The notes below the pieces were generated by a model that was not told the origin of the DNA, did not search any database, and saw only the letters and a list, made by a program, of their open reading frames with translations. A program made the position numbers and the translations under genes. Below are positions 53,292 to 63,800 of a stretch of 64,000 bases of DNA, piece after piece. How positions within the stretch are numbered: position 1 is the stretch's first letter; each line of letters opens with the position of its first letter. The DNA is from Azospirillum sp. TSH58 (GTDB lineage: Bacteria > Pseudomonadota > Alphaproteobacteria > Azospirillales > Azospirillaceae). The DNA lies in assembly GCF_003119115.1 (NCBI RefSeq), contig NZ_CP022363.1:559001-623000 (forward strand). Direction: 5' to 3'.

Positions 53292-54119
53292 TCAGAGCGC
53301 CGGTTTCATGGCCTTCGGAGGGGCCTTGGGCGGCCGCGTTCTCGTCAGCACGCCGTGCTTGGTGGCGCGCCGCGCCTGGGGGGTGTCGGGCGGCGGCTTC
53401 GCCAGCAGGTCGCGGTGATCGGGGACGGCGCTGCGCAGATAGCTGCGGATCTGCTGGATCCACTTGCGCGCCAGCTCTTCGGAGATCGACAGCTCCGCCG
53501 CGATGTCCGCATAGGGCTGCTCCTCGATGAAGCGCATGCGGGCGGCCTGGCGCATCCGCTCGTCCCGGATGCCGTCGAGCGATTCCAAAACCTTGACGAG
53601 CAGGGCGCGGTCGGCGTTGGTGCGTTCCGGGTCCATGGCGTCCCGTCCGCTGGACAGGTCGGCGATGGAGGCGATCTCGACGAGGGAGCCGACCAGGACG
53701 GGATGGCGCTGGTGGGCGCGGTGCCGGTCGATGAAGTGGTTGATGGCGGTGCGCCGCAACCAGGTGCGCGTCTTGATGATGGAGCGCGCGTAGAGGGGAA
53801 GGGATTCGGACAGGTTGATGCAGAGGCCGCTCAGGCAGTCGTGAATCTCCTGCCTGTTTCCTTTGCACAACCTTTGATATGTCCAAAACAGGTCGGTGTA
53901 ATGGCGGCACCAGAAGACCCAGAAGGCGGTCTGGTCCCCCGTCGCGATGCGTTCCAGAAGGCTGGAATCGTCCAGCTGGTGGAGATCCTCCCCGTTGTGG
54001 GAGAGGAGCCGCGGCGATCTGGCCATGGACAGGGAAGGCCAGGGGCGTTTCGGTTCCCGCCGACGATCCGACGCCGTTCCGGTGGGGATGTCCCCCAAAG
54101 GTTGCGCTCTTTGTTGCAT
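53292..54119 (-). CDS. Sigma-70 family (ECF-like) RNA polymerase sigma factor
   Basis: 275 residues. The sigma-2 region spans about 60-150 (GDQTAFWVFWCRHYTDLFWTYQRL ... TRTWLRRTAINHFIDRHRAH). The sigma-4 region with helix-turn-helix is at about 180-235 (RQAARMRFIEEQPYADIAAELSISEELARKWIQQIRSYL). The C-terminal tail (235-275) is Lys/Pro-rich and extra to the family. The start at 54119 has AGGGA 7 bases upstream; a TTG at 54146 is less likely. No anti-sigma gene is adjacent. Its position directly before the patatin operon suggests it controls or is co-transcribed with it. Confidence 0.82.
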   Translation of the reverse strand: MQQRAQPLGDIPTGTASDRRREPKRPWPSLSMARSPRLLSHNGEDLHQLDDSSLLERIATGDQTAFWVFWCRHYTDLFWTYQRLCKGNRQEIHDCLSGLCINLSESLPLYARSIIKTRTWLRRTAINHFIDRHRAHQRHPVLVGSLVEIASIADLSSGRDAMDPERTNADRALLVKVLESLDGIRDERMRQAARMRFIEEQPYADIAAELSISEELARKWIQQIRSYLRSAVPDHRDLLAKPPPDTPQARRATKHGVLTRTRPPKAPPKAMKPAL

Positions 54120-54146
54120 ATCACGTCCCTTGCGCGTTTTGCTCAA

Positions 54147-54525
54147 GGGACGCTCGCCAAGTTCTATGCGTGAACGAACTGGATATACTTTTTTTCGAAA
54201 TACCTATGTATTTCGTACGATCTTATCTAAAAAAAAGCCTATCCGGCTACAACCGCACTATGTCTTGATAATCAAGCCATGGCTATGCACCCGCAACCGG
54301 ATGCGTCGATTCTATGGGTTCGCGGCGAAGGATGGCGGTGGGGATAGTAACGCCGTGCGGCACCGGGCCGTTCAGGGCTTCAAGGCTAAAGGTGTATTAA
54401 CCAAGAGGCGCGAATGCTCGCCCGCCGTCCCGGCAATGTTTCCGGAATTCTATATTTCAGCCGGATGTCTATAATTCAGGAGATCGAAGCCGCTGTGCGC
54501 GGGGCCATCCGATGACTTTGTCGGA
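54147..54525. other. AT-rich intergenic region with an inverted repeat; no gene
   Basis: About 380 bases between the sigma-factor gene and tRNA-Trp. From 54180 to 54290 the sequence is markedly AT-rich with A/T runs. It contains a perfect 8-bp inverted repeat CGAAATAC-CTAT-GTATTTCG (54196-54215). It probably holds the sigma-gene promoter. Near the tRNA end, CCATCCGA (54505-54512) and TCGGATGG (54521-54528) form a hairpin overlapping the tRNA 3' end. Confidence 0.5.
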
Positions 54526-54601
54526 TGGCAGGAGTGGAGGGGCTCGAACCCCCAACCCCCGGTTTTGGAGACCGGTGCTCTACCAATTGAGCTACACTCC
54601 T
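54526..54601 (-). tRNA. tRNA-Trp (anticodon CCA)
   Basis: 76 nt including an encoded 3' CCA. The minus strand starts AGGAGTGTAGCTCAATTGGT. The acceptor stem AGGAGTG pairs with CACTCCT; the D-arm is GCTC/GAGC; the anticodon stem-loop CCGGT-CTCCAAA-ACCGG gives anticodon CCA; the T-arm has GGTTCGAGC. The discriminator base is G. It is isolated, with no other tRNA or rRNA nearby. Confidence 0.95.
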
Positions 54602-54937
54602 GTCGCCGCTCTGCAGCGGGAAGCCGCTTTTAGGCGATTTCAGAGCGTTGCACCAGGGGAAAATTGCGGCGATCGGGTTTGAAACGCTCTTTTCCCACGG
54701 GCATGGCGTGGAGCGGGTCACCGTGAGCGTGGCCGGGTCGGCGTCGGCCTTCCTGCGTGCAACAGGGCAAGAAAATATTTACCAAAGAACGTCATCGTTT
54801 GTCGCATAACGCCCGCTTCTGCTCGCCGTTCTGCAGAATTCAGCCGTTTTTGAAAGTATCGGTTTCAATTTTAAAAGATGACGGCGCCGTGGGCACGGTT
54901 GGAGCGGGAAGGGCGGCGGTCGGTGGCGGCTTTCGCG
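54602..54937. other. Intergenic region upstream of tRNA-Trp; no gene
   Basis: 336 bases between tRNA-Trp and the ModA-like gene, which is transcribed toward it on the same strand. The part next to the ModA-like gene (54770-54880) is AT-rich, with ATTTACC and TTTCAATTTTAAAAG stretches. No supported ORF or terminator with a U-tract is seen. Confidence 0.5.
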
Positions 54938-55696
54938 TCACGGGACGGCGAAGCCGTGATGCTCCAGGATCGCCTTGCCGGCGGGGGACAGGATGCTCTG
55001 GGCGAGCGCTTCCGCCCGCGCGCGGCCCGTGCCGTTCAGGACGGCCAGCCCGTAGTCGGCGCCCACCGCCATCGCCGCCGGCAGGGCGACGATCCTCAAC
55101 CCCGGAATTTCCAGGGCCGCGAGCCGCGCGTTGGTGCGGTAGGTCAGGAACAGGTCGGCCTTGCGCCGTTCCATCAGCCAGCCGTAGGGGGTGCGGCCCT
55201 CCGGCGTCCTCTCGCTGTCCGGCCCGCCGGTGAGCCGCAGCGCCTTCGCGTCAAGGGCCGCGAAGCTGCCGGGGCGCAGCGCCTCGGCCTTGCGGAAGAC
55301 GTCCCAGGCGTAATCGCCGGCGGGATCGGCCTGCGGTGTCGAGGTGCCGAGCCGAAGGGCCGGGTCGAGCAGGCGGTCGAGCAGCGTGTCCGCCGTGACA
55401 TCCATCTCCGGCTGGGCGATGACGCACAGTTGGTTGCGCGCGAAGGGCCGGACGGCCGTCGCCCGTCCGGCGTCGGCCAGCGCGCGGGGATGCGCCATGT
55501 TGGCGGAGGCGAACAGACCGCCTTCCCCACTCCGCAGCAGCCGGGCCTTCAGCAGGCCGGAGGGGGCGAAGACCGCCGTGACCGGGATGCCGTCCCGCGC
55601 TTCGACCATGGCGGCCAGTTCGCCCAGCGCCGCCTTCAGGCTGCCGGCCGCGAACAGGTTCACCGCATCCCCCGGCCGCTCCGCCGTCCTGTCCAT
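54938..55696 (-). CDS. ModA-like substrate-binding-domain protein without signal peptide
   Basis: 252 residues. The fold of molybdate/sulfate-type binding proteins is visible from the start: VNLFAAGSLKAALGELAAMVEARDG, VFAPSGLLKARLLRSGEGGLFASANMAHPRAL, FARNQLCVIAQP and the C-terminal AEALAQSILSPAGKAILEHHGF. With the start at 55696 (AGGGAG about 5 bases before the ATG) there is no signal peptide, so it would stay in the cytoplasm. Upstream in-frame codons do not add a convincing one. No ModB or ModC permease genes are present. It could be a cytoplasmic ligand sensor or carrier. Confidence 0.78.
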   Translation of the reverse strand: MDRTAERPGDAVNLFAAGSLKAALGELAAMVEARDGIPVTAVFAPSGLLKARLLRSGEGGLFASANMAHPRALADAGRATAVRPFARNQLCVIAQPEMDVTADTLLDRLLDPALRLGTSTPQADPAGDYAWDVFRKAEALRPGSFAALDAKALRLTGGPDSERTPEGRTPYGWLMERRKADLFLTYRTNARLAALEIPGLRIVALPAAMAVGADYGLAVLNGTGRARAEALAQSILSPAGKAILEHHGFAVP

Positions 55697-56092
55697 GGAA
55701 CTCCCTGTCCGCGCCGCTTCCGCCCAAACGCCGTCGTCTCCATGCATAGAGCATGGAACGGGGGCGGAAAAGCGCGAGCAACACCGCGTCCCGCCATGAC
55801 GTCGCCGCGCCGCGTCCGGCGTTCCTTGCCGTCGTTCTCTTTGCCGGAGTTCATCGGTTGGTCCGCACCCTTTCATGGAGGGTTGTGCGCACGGCACCCG
55901 CAATCGGCGTGGCATCCCGGCGGCGTTCCAGCACCGCCAATGACAAGGATGTGAATGTTACAAATTCCGACAATCTAGGACTAACACCCTCTCCGAAATC
56001 GTATGATAAAAATAGCTACCTCAGATGGAGATCCGATGGGATCTTCGTTAATCAAAGGTTAGCAACGACCCCCGCGCGAAGGTATCGGTCCC
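55697..56092. other. Intergenic region upstream of the two-partner secretion operon
   Basis: 396 bases between divergent genes. The right part (about 55930-56060) is AT-rich, e.g. GAATGTTACAAATTCCGACA and ATGATAAAAATAGC, and likely holds the tpsB promoter. An inverted repeat of GATCC/GGATC type (GAGATCCGATGGGATCTTC at 56026) lies about 50 bases before the tpsB ATG. No supported ORF. Confidence 0.5.
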
Positions 56093-57847
56093 ATGAATTC
56101 GTCCGCCAGAGCCGTCTCCCCCACTATCGTCCTCAAAGAAGAAGTGGGTAAGAGAAAAGCGTCCTGGCGGGCATTTCTCGCGGCGGGAGCTATTGCAGCG
56201 GGTTTTGCCGCCCCGGCTCTCGCGCAACAGGTGCCGGCCCAGCTCCCTTCGGGCGCTGAACCCCGTCCGGAGGCGCCGCGCCCGGTGATGCCGCTGCCCT
56301 CCGTGCCGGGCGGGGCGGTGACCGTCCCGAAGGCGCCCGCGGCGGAAGCCCCGGCGGGGGCCGAGAACTACCGCCTGACGCTGCGGGATGTCGCCATCGA
56401 AGGCGCCACCGCCTACAGCCAGGACAGCCTCAGGTCCGCGTACCAGGACATGCTGGGCCGCGAGGTGTCGGTGGCGGACCTGTTCAAGATCGCCAACGAC
56501 ATCGAGTTCCGCTACCGCAACGACGGCTTCATCACCAGCCGGGTCATCGTCCCGGCCCAGACGATCGAGGACGGCACCTTCCGCCTCCAGGTGGTCGAGG
56601 GCTTCGTGTCCGACATCACCTATCCCGACGACATCGGCCCGGCGCTGGCCGCGGTGAAGCGGCTGGTGGAGCCGCTGCGCGGGGTCAAGCCGATCAACGT
56701 CGCCGAGGTCGAGCGCCGCCTTCTCCTGGCGAACGACCTTGCCGGCCTGACCGTGCGCGCCAGCCTGGAGCCGGCGCCGGACACGCTCGGCGCCTCGGTG
56801 GTGGTGGTGAAGACGGACCGCAAGGCGGCGGACGCCCTGGTGTCGGTCAGCAACCGCAACACGCCCTATCTCGGCACGGCCCAGACGACCGCGACGGTGG
56901 CGCTGAATTCCTTCGGGCCGAACGCCGACACGGTGAACCTCAGCGGGCGCGTGTCCTCTCCGGCGTCGCGGGCCTGGTCGGTCGGCGCCGGCTACCAGGC
57001 GCTGGTGACCGGCGACGGTTTGACCTTCTCCGCCACCGGCTCCTACTCCAAGTCGCGGCCCGGCCTGACGCTGGACCCGCTGGATGTGGAAAGCTGGGTG
57101 GCCGCGGGCGTGGGCACGTTCAGCTACCCGGTGATCCGCTCGCGCCTGGAGAATCTCCGCGCCGTGGGCGAGTTCGAATACCGCGACGTGAACACCGACA
57201 TCTCCGGCGACCGCTTCAACCGCGACCGTCTGCGCATCCTGCGCGGCGGTTTCAGCTATGACCGGACCGACGGCTGGGACGGCATCACCGCGGTGCGCGG
57301 TCTCGTGCACCAGGGTCTGGACATCCTCGACGCGACGAAGCTCGGCTCGGCCTACGCGTCGCGCGAGCGCGGGCGCAGCGACTTCACCAAGCTCACCGCC
57401 GACATCACCCGCGTGCAGCAGCTGCCGGCCAACTTCAGCATCCTGGCGACGGCCACCATGCAGGCCGCCGGCACGCCGCTGCTGGCCAGCGAGCAGATCG
57501 CGCTGGGCGGCCCGAGCTACGGCCGCGCCTTCGACGAGGGTGAAATCTCCGGCGACAGCGGCTGGGCCGGGTCGCTGGAACTGCGCTACACGCCGGTTCT
57601 GCCGGACAACGCCTTCGCGCAGGCCGTCCAGATCTACGGCTTCGTCGATGGCGGCGAGGTGTGGAACCGCTCCAGCCTGGAGCAGAACAGCCGGAATTCG
57701 CTGGTCTCCGTGGGCGGCGGTGTGCGCGCCAGCCTCGTGGAGCGGCTGTTCGCGACGCTTGAGATCGACAAGCCGCTGACCCGCCGAGTCGCGACCGAGG
57801 GCGACAAGGACATGCGGGTCTTCTTCAACATCACTGCGCAATACTGA
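56093..57847 (+). CDS. Two-partner secretion transporter TpsB (ShlB/FhaC/HecB family)
   Basis: 584-residue outer-membrane translocator. A signal peptide with an extended charged N-terminus (1-44, ALAQQ) is followed by a Pro-rich linker (45-90), a POTRA_2 domain (about 93-170, YRLTLRDVAIEGATAYSQDSLRSAYQDMLGREVS ... NDGFITSRVIVPAQTIEDGTFRLQVVEG) and a 16-strand beta-barrel. The barrel includes RILRGGFSYDRTDGWDGI and SLELRYTPVLPDNAFAQAVQIYGFVDGGEVW. The C-terminus ends in an aromatic residue (NITAQY), as expected for BAM-assembled barrels. It lies 21 bases before the exoprotein gene it should secrete. Confidence 0.93.
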   Translation: MNSSARAVSPTIVLKEEVGKRKASWRAFLAAGAIAAGFAAPALAQQVPAQLPSGAEPRPEAPRPVMPLPSVPGGAVTVPKAPAAEAPAGAENYRLTLRDVAIEGATAYSQDSLRSAYQDMLGREVSVADLFKIANDIEFRYRNDGFITSRVIVPAQTIEDGTFRLQVVEGFVSDITYPDDIGPALAAVKRLVEPLRGVKPINVAEVERRLLLANDLAGLTVRASLEPAPDTLGASVVVVKTDRKAADALVSVSNRNTPYLGTAQTTATVALNSFGPNADTVNLSGRVSSPASRAWSVGAGYQALVTGDGLTFSATGSYSKSRPGLTLDPLDVESWVAAGVGTFSYPVIRSRLENLRAVGEFEYRDVNTDISGDRFNRDRLRILRGGFSYDRTDGWDGITAVRGLVHQGLDILDATKLGSAYASRERGRSDFTKLTADITRVQQLPANFSILATATMQAAGTPLLASEQIALGGPSYGRAFDEGEISGDSGWAGSLELRYTPVLPDNAFAQAVQIYGFVDGGEVWNRSSLEQNSRNSLVSVGGGVRASLVERLFATLEIDKPLTRRVATEGDKDMRVFFNITAQY

Positions 57848-57868
57848 TAGGGCCGGGGGAAACAGGAC

Positions 57869-60800
57869 ATGGGCAAGGGCAACGTCACCACCACTCCCGG
57901 CATTACCGAGATTCCCGGCGCGCGCCGCCACCGCCAGACGCTGCGCCAGCGGCTGCTGCTGTCGTCCGCGACGGAGGCGCCCCAGCGCGGCGGCGGCACC
58001 CGGCGCCAGCGCCGCGCGGCGAAGGCCAAGGGGGGCATCGACTTCGCGCGGCTGGCCCTGCGCAGCGTGATCGGCGTGGCGCTGTCCACCCTGTTCGCGG
58101 GCGCGGCCTACGCCAACCCGCTGGAGGGCACCGTCACCGCGGGCGCGGCGACCATCCAGTCGGCGACCCCGAAGTCGATGGAGATCCTGCAGTCCACCGA
58201 CAAGGCCATCATCAACTGGAAGTCCTTCAGCATCGACGCCGGTGAGAAGGTCACCTTCCAGCAGCCCTCGGCCTCCAGCGTCACGCTGAACCGGGTCACC
58301 GGCAACGACCCGTCCAAGATCATGGGCAGCCTGTCGGCCAACGGCACGGTCATGCTGGTCAACCCCAACGGCGTGGTGATCGGCGCCGGGGCGAAGGTGG
58401 ACGTCGGCGGGCTGGTGGCGACCACCGCCAACATCTCCGACGCCAACTTCATGGCGGGCAAGTACCAGTTCGACCAAGCCTCCACCAAGCCGAACGCGAT
58501 GGTGGTGAACGAGGGCGACATCACCGTCAAGGACAGCGGCCTCGCCGCCCTGGTGGCCCCGCACGTCCGCAACTCCGGCGTCATCCGCGCGAAGCTGGGC
58601 AAGGTCGCGCTGGGCGGTGCCGAGACCTTCACGCTCGACTTCCACGGCGACGGCCTGATCAGCTTCGACGCCAGCTCCGCCGTCAAGACGGTGGCCAAGG
58701 ACGCGGACGGCAAGCCGGTCGCGGCGCTGGTCGTCAATTCCGGCGAGATCGCCGCCGAAGGCGGCAGCGTCACCCTGTCGGCGCGCGCCGTGAAGGGCGT
58801 GATCGACAACGTCATCAACACCGACGGCGTCATCAAGGCCACCTCGGTCGGCAGCGCCAACGGCAAGATCGTCCTGTCGGGCGGCGACACTGGCAAGGTC
58901 AGCATCGGCGGCACCGTCGACGCCAGCGGGCGCGGGGAGGGGCAGACCGGCGGCACCGTCGTCGCCACCGGCGCCGAGATCGCCGTCAAGAAGAACGCCC
59001 GCGTCGACGCCTCCGGCAGCAAGGGCGGCGGCGAAGTCGCCATCGGCAGCAAGACGGGCCGCTCCGGCACCTGGTCGGACAAGGTGACGGTGGAGGCGGG
59101 CGCCACCCTGTCCGCCGACGCCGTGAAGTCCGGCAAGGGCGGCACCGTGACGGTGTTGTCGCAGAAAAGCACAAAGCACGCTGGTAAAATCTCCGCCCGC
59201 GGCGGTGCGGAGGGCGGTGACGGCGGCTTCGCCGAGGTGTCCAGCCACAAGGACATCACGCTGACCGGCAGCGTCGACCTGACCGCGCCCAAGGGAGCGG
59301 CCGGGACCTTCCTGCTCGACCCGGAAAGCCTGCGCATCGTCAGCACCGCCGGCGGCAGCCAGGACGGCGCCGCGGCGGACGGCACGATCGGCGTCAACGA
59401 TCCCAACCTGGGCAGCGGCGACGCCGTGAACACGGTGTCGAAGCAGGTGCTGGAGAGCATCGCCGGCAACGCGAACATCGTGCTGGAGGCGTCGGGCGAG
59501 ATCAAGGTGGAGACCAGTCTCGACCTCCAGACCACGGCGGGCCACAGCTTCACCCTGCGGTCGCTGACCAGCAGCGGCATCGCCTTCTCCGACGCCAGCT
59601 ACGAGATCCGCACCAACGGCGGCGACATCGTGCTGGAAGCCAACGGCATGGCCAGCAACCTGACCAGCATCGGGAAGCTGACGACCCGTGGCGGCGCGGT
59701 GCGGCTGACGGCCACCAACAACGTCCAGCTCGCCAACCTGATCGACACCACGCCGGTCTCGGGCAGCGCCGGGGCGGTCTCCGTCAGCGCCCAGAGCGGG
59801 TCCCTGACGGCGCTGGCCGCGGGCCGGATCGTCGGCGGCCCGATCACCCTGACCGCCGGTGGCGACATCGGCGCCAGCGGCGCGGCGGTGTCGACCAGCA
59901 GCAGCCAGCTCGCCCTGGTCACCGGCGGCAGCCTGTTCGTCACCAACGACCGGGTGCTGACCGACCTCTCCGTCATCAGCACGCACCGGACGGCCGGGGC
60001 CAACAGCCAGCTCTCCCTGCTGTCCACCGGACTGACCTTCGCCGTGACGGATTCGGTCGGCGGCACCGCGCTTGACATGGTCGGCCAGACCGGCGGCCTG
60101 AACAGCCTCGCCTTCACCAGCGACCGCAACATCCAGGTCGGCACGGTCAACGCCGGACCGGGGTCCGTCGCGCTGACCAGCACCGCCGGCAACATCACCG
60201 GCCTCGGCTCGAGCCTGCTGACCGGCGGTGCGCTGACGCTGACGGCCAAAGGCTCGTCGGGCAGCAACGGCGCCATCGGCACGTCGTTGCAGGCGCTGAA
60301 CACCGCCGGCGCCAGCCTGACCGCCACGGCCGGCAGCGGCGGTCTCAACCTGTCGAACACCGGCGCGCTGGCCCTGGCCAGCCTGACCAGCGGCGGCACG
60401 ACCACCGTCGCCGCCACCGGCAACCTGACGGTCGGCTCGGTGACCAGCGGCAGCACGCTGAACCTGACCAGCGGCGGCAGCATCCTGAACGACGCCGACG
60501 CCTCGACCACCATCAGCGCCTACAGCCTGGTCCTGAACGCCGCCGGCAGCATCGGCACCAGCGGCACGGCCCTGACCGCGGGTTCCTACAACATCGACGC
60601 CACCTCCGGCGCGGGCGGCGTCTTCCTGGCCACGTCGGGCTCGGCGGTGCTGGGCTCCATCGTCTCGACCAACGGCGACGTCGCGATCACCACCGGCGGC
60701 ACCACCACCATCGGGACGATCACCAGCGCCAACGGGACCAGCAGCATCGCCGTCACGGCGAACGGCACGGTGTCCGACATCACCGCGACCACGGTCGATG

Positions 60801-63800
60801 CCGGGGCCAACGGCAACGTCACCCTCACGACCGCCAACGGCAGCATCTCCGCCCTGTCCGGCACGATCACCGGCGACAACGTCACCCTCGCCGCCGGGGG
60901 CAACACCTCCACCGTGATGGTGAACACCGCGGCGAAGCGGCTGACGGTCACCAACAGCGGGGGCAACGTCACGGTCTCGCAGACCGGCGCGGTGACCGTT
61001 GACAACATCACCTCGTCCGGCTCGTCGGTCTCGCTCACCGTCACCGGCGGCGCCGCCACGCTGGGAACGATCAAGGCCTCGAATTCCGGCGCGATCTCCG
61101 TGACGGCGACCGGCGGCGCCATCCTCGGCAAGGACGCCAGCAACCGGCTGTCCGCCGGCGCCATCGCGCTGAGCACGGACGGCGCCATCGGCAGCGCCGC
61201 CACCCATCTGCGCACCTCGACGGGGTCGCTGACGCTGACCAACGTCGGCGATCTGTATCTCGACAACAGCGGCGTGATCCTGACCGGCCTGTCGATCACC
61301 AACCGCCATGTCGGCGGGGCGAGCAACGCGCTGGAACTCACCTCCGAATACTTCAACTTCTCGGTCAACGACAACGGCACCGCGACCATCCTGGAAGCGG
61401 TCGGCAGCCCGAAGCTGTCCACCCTCAGCTTCAACAGCGACATCGACCTGATCGTCGGCGATCTGGCCACGGTGGGGACGGGCGGCACCGTCACGCTGAC
61501 CTCCACCACCGGCAGCATCCGCGACGACGGCAGCGCGAACACGCGGATCGACGCCGACACCGTGACGCTGAGCGCCGCGGCGGGCAATCTGGGTGACGCC
61601 TCCGCTCCGCTGGGGCTCAACGCCACGAAGCTGACTCTGACCACCGGTGGCGATCTGCACGTCACCAACCTGTCCGACATGGCGACGCTGAGCATCGTCA
61701 GCACGCATGCGGACACCACGGTGGTGAACAGCTATTCGATCACCGCGCCGAACTTCGCCTTCAGCCTGACCGACAACGCCACCAACGGCTATCTGCTGAG
61801 CACGCTGGTGGACACCACCGGCATGATCTTCTCCTTCAAGGGCGACCGCGACATCCGTCTGGGCCGGGTCGATCTGACTTACAAGAAAGGCGTCCTTCCC
61901 GACAACGGGACGCCCTCGCCCGGCGAAACCTACAGCATCTTCAACGCCGAGACGACGAACGGCTCCATCCTGGACGACGGGTCGAAGACCACGGTGGTGC
62001 TGGCCGGGTCGGTCAACCTGAAGGCCAGCAAGGCGATCGGCAGCGGCACCGGGACCGAGTATCTGGACGTCGTCACCCCGGTCCTGAACGCCCGCGCGTC
62101 GGACGGCGGCATCTACGTCACCCTGCCGACCTCGACGGGCGTCGACAACCAGAAGAACCTCATCACGCTGGGCAGCAGCTTCTTCAGCGCCGCCAACAAC
62201 CCCATCGTGGTGACGGCGACCTGGGGCGACATCGCCTTCGGTTCCAGCTTCTCCTCCAGCGCCAGCAGCAACATCACGGTGACGGCGACCAACGGGTCGA
62301 TCCTGAACCCGAACAGCGCCTATCTGTCCAGCGGGTCGGGCACGCTGACCCTCACCGCCGGGAAGAACATCGGCTCGTCGGACAAGGCGGTGAACGCCCA
62401 GGCCGGTACGGTCGTGGCCAGCGCCGGCGGTTCGATGTGGCTCGGCTTGGGCACCGGCCCGACGAGCCTGGACAGCCTGACGGCCGGCGGCGACATCACC
62501 GTCACGAAGTCCAACGGCGTCATGACCGTCGGGTCGGTCAACGCCAACAGCGGCGCCGGAACGGTCACGCTGACGAACACCAGCGGCAGCATCCAGGACG
62601 ATGCGGACAGCACGACCGTCATTGCCGCCGGCAAGGTGATCCTGAGCGCCAACGGCAGCATCGGCGGCACCAACGCGCTGAACCTGGCGACGGCGAACCT
62701 GTCGATCGCGACGGGCGGGTCCATCGGCATCACCAACACGATGGCGCTGACCGACCTCACCCTGACGCGCGGCTCCTACTCCGGCGGCACCATCGGGATC
62801 AGCACGGTCAACGGGCAGGTCTTCACCCTGTCGGACAGCGCGTCGCAGTCCACGATCCAGACCGTCACCAGCAACACGGCGCTGAACTTCGCCTTCAATT
62901 CCTCGCGCGCGATCAGGGTCGGTACGGTCAACGTCGGAACGGGCGGCAGCGTCGCCATCGTCTCGTCCAACGGCGTCACCAACACCGGCAGCGGCAGCAA
63001 GATCACCGCGGGCAAGGTGTCGATGGAGGCGGGGGCCTCCTCCTCCGTCGGTGATTCGACCCTCTACGGCGCCATCAGCCTCGACACCGGCGACCTGTCG
63101 GTGACCGCCGGGCGCGACATCTACGTCGACAACAACGGGCGCGCCTTCAACAGCCTGGCGATCACCAGCACGAACGCCACCACGGCCAACGCGACCAAGA
63201 GCAACTTCTCCATCGGCAGCACCGGTGCGCAGATCTACACGCTGACCGACAGCGGCACGACGCATACGATCGACATCACAGGTGCGGGCAACAGCAACTT
63301 CAGCTTCTCCGGCAAGAAACACATCGTGGTTTCCGAGATCGTCGCCACCGGCGGCTCGGTCAGCCTGACGACGGCGGGCGGCGGGGAGAACTCGACGATC
63401 ACCATGTCGGGCGGCGGGACCATCGCGGCGTCCTCCGTCACCCTGTCGGCCAACGGCAGCGGCACCAACGGCGGCTCCATCGGCACCAGCACGCGGGCGG
63501 TGAAGACCTCCGCCTCGTCGCTGACCGTGGTGAGCAACGGCGACATCTACCTCAACAACAGCAACACCGCGCTGACCGCGCTGGATGTCACCGTCACGCA
63601 CAAGTCGTCCACCGCCACGGGGACCTACCAGTTCAACGCCCTCGGCTCCAACCGCAGCTTCACGGTGACGGAAGCCAGCGGCATCCAGACGCTGGCCCTG
63701 TCCACGCCGAGCAGCGGCGGCAACGCCTATATGAACCTGCGCTACAGCGTGGATCGCGGCATCGTGGCCGGCGCCATGGACGCCGGCACCAACTCCACCG

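Noticed and set aside
54476..54721. An 81-codon minus-strand ORF containing RSVAQLVEHRSPKPGVGGSS
   Set aside because: This is the well-known spurious translation of a tRNA gene; the tRNA-Trp accounts for it.
56048..63601. A 2517-codon open frame on the minus strand opposite the TpsA/TpsB genes
   Set aside because: It is antisense to a clear TPS exoprotein and translates to low-complexity Arg/Gly/Asp/Val/His-rich sequence. High-GC codon bias with few stops explains it.
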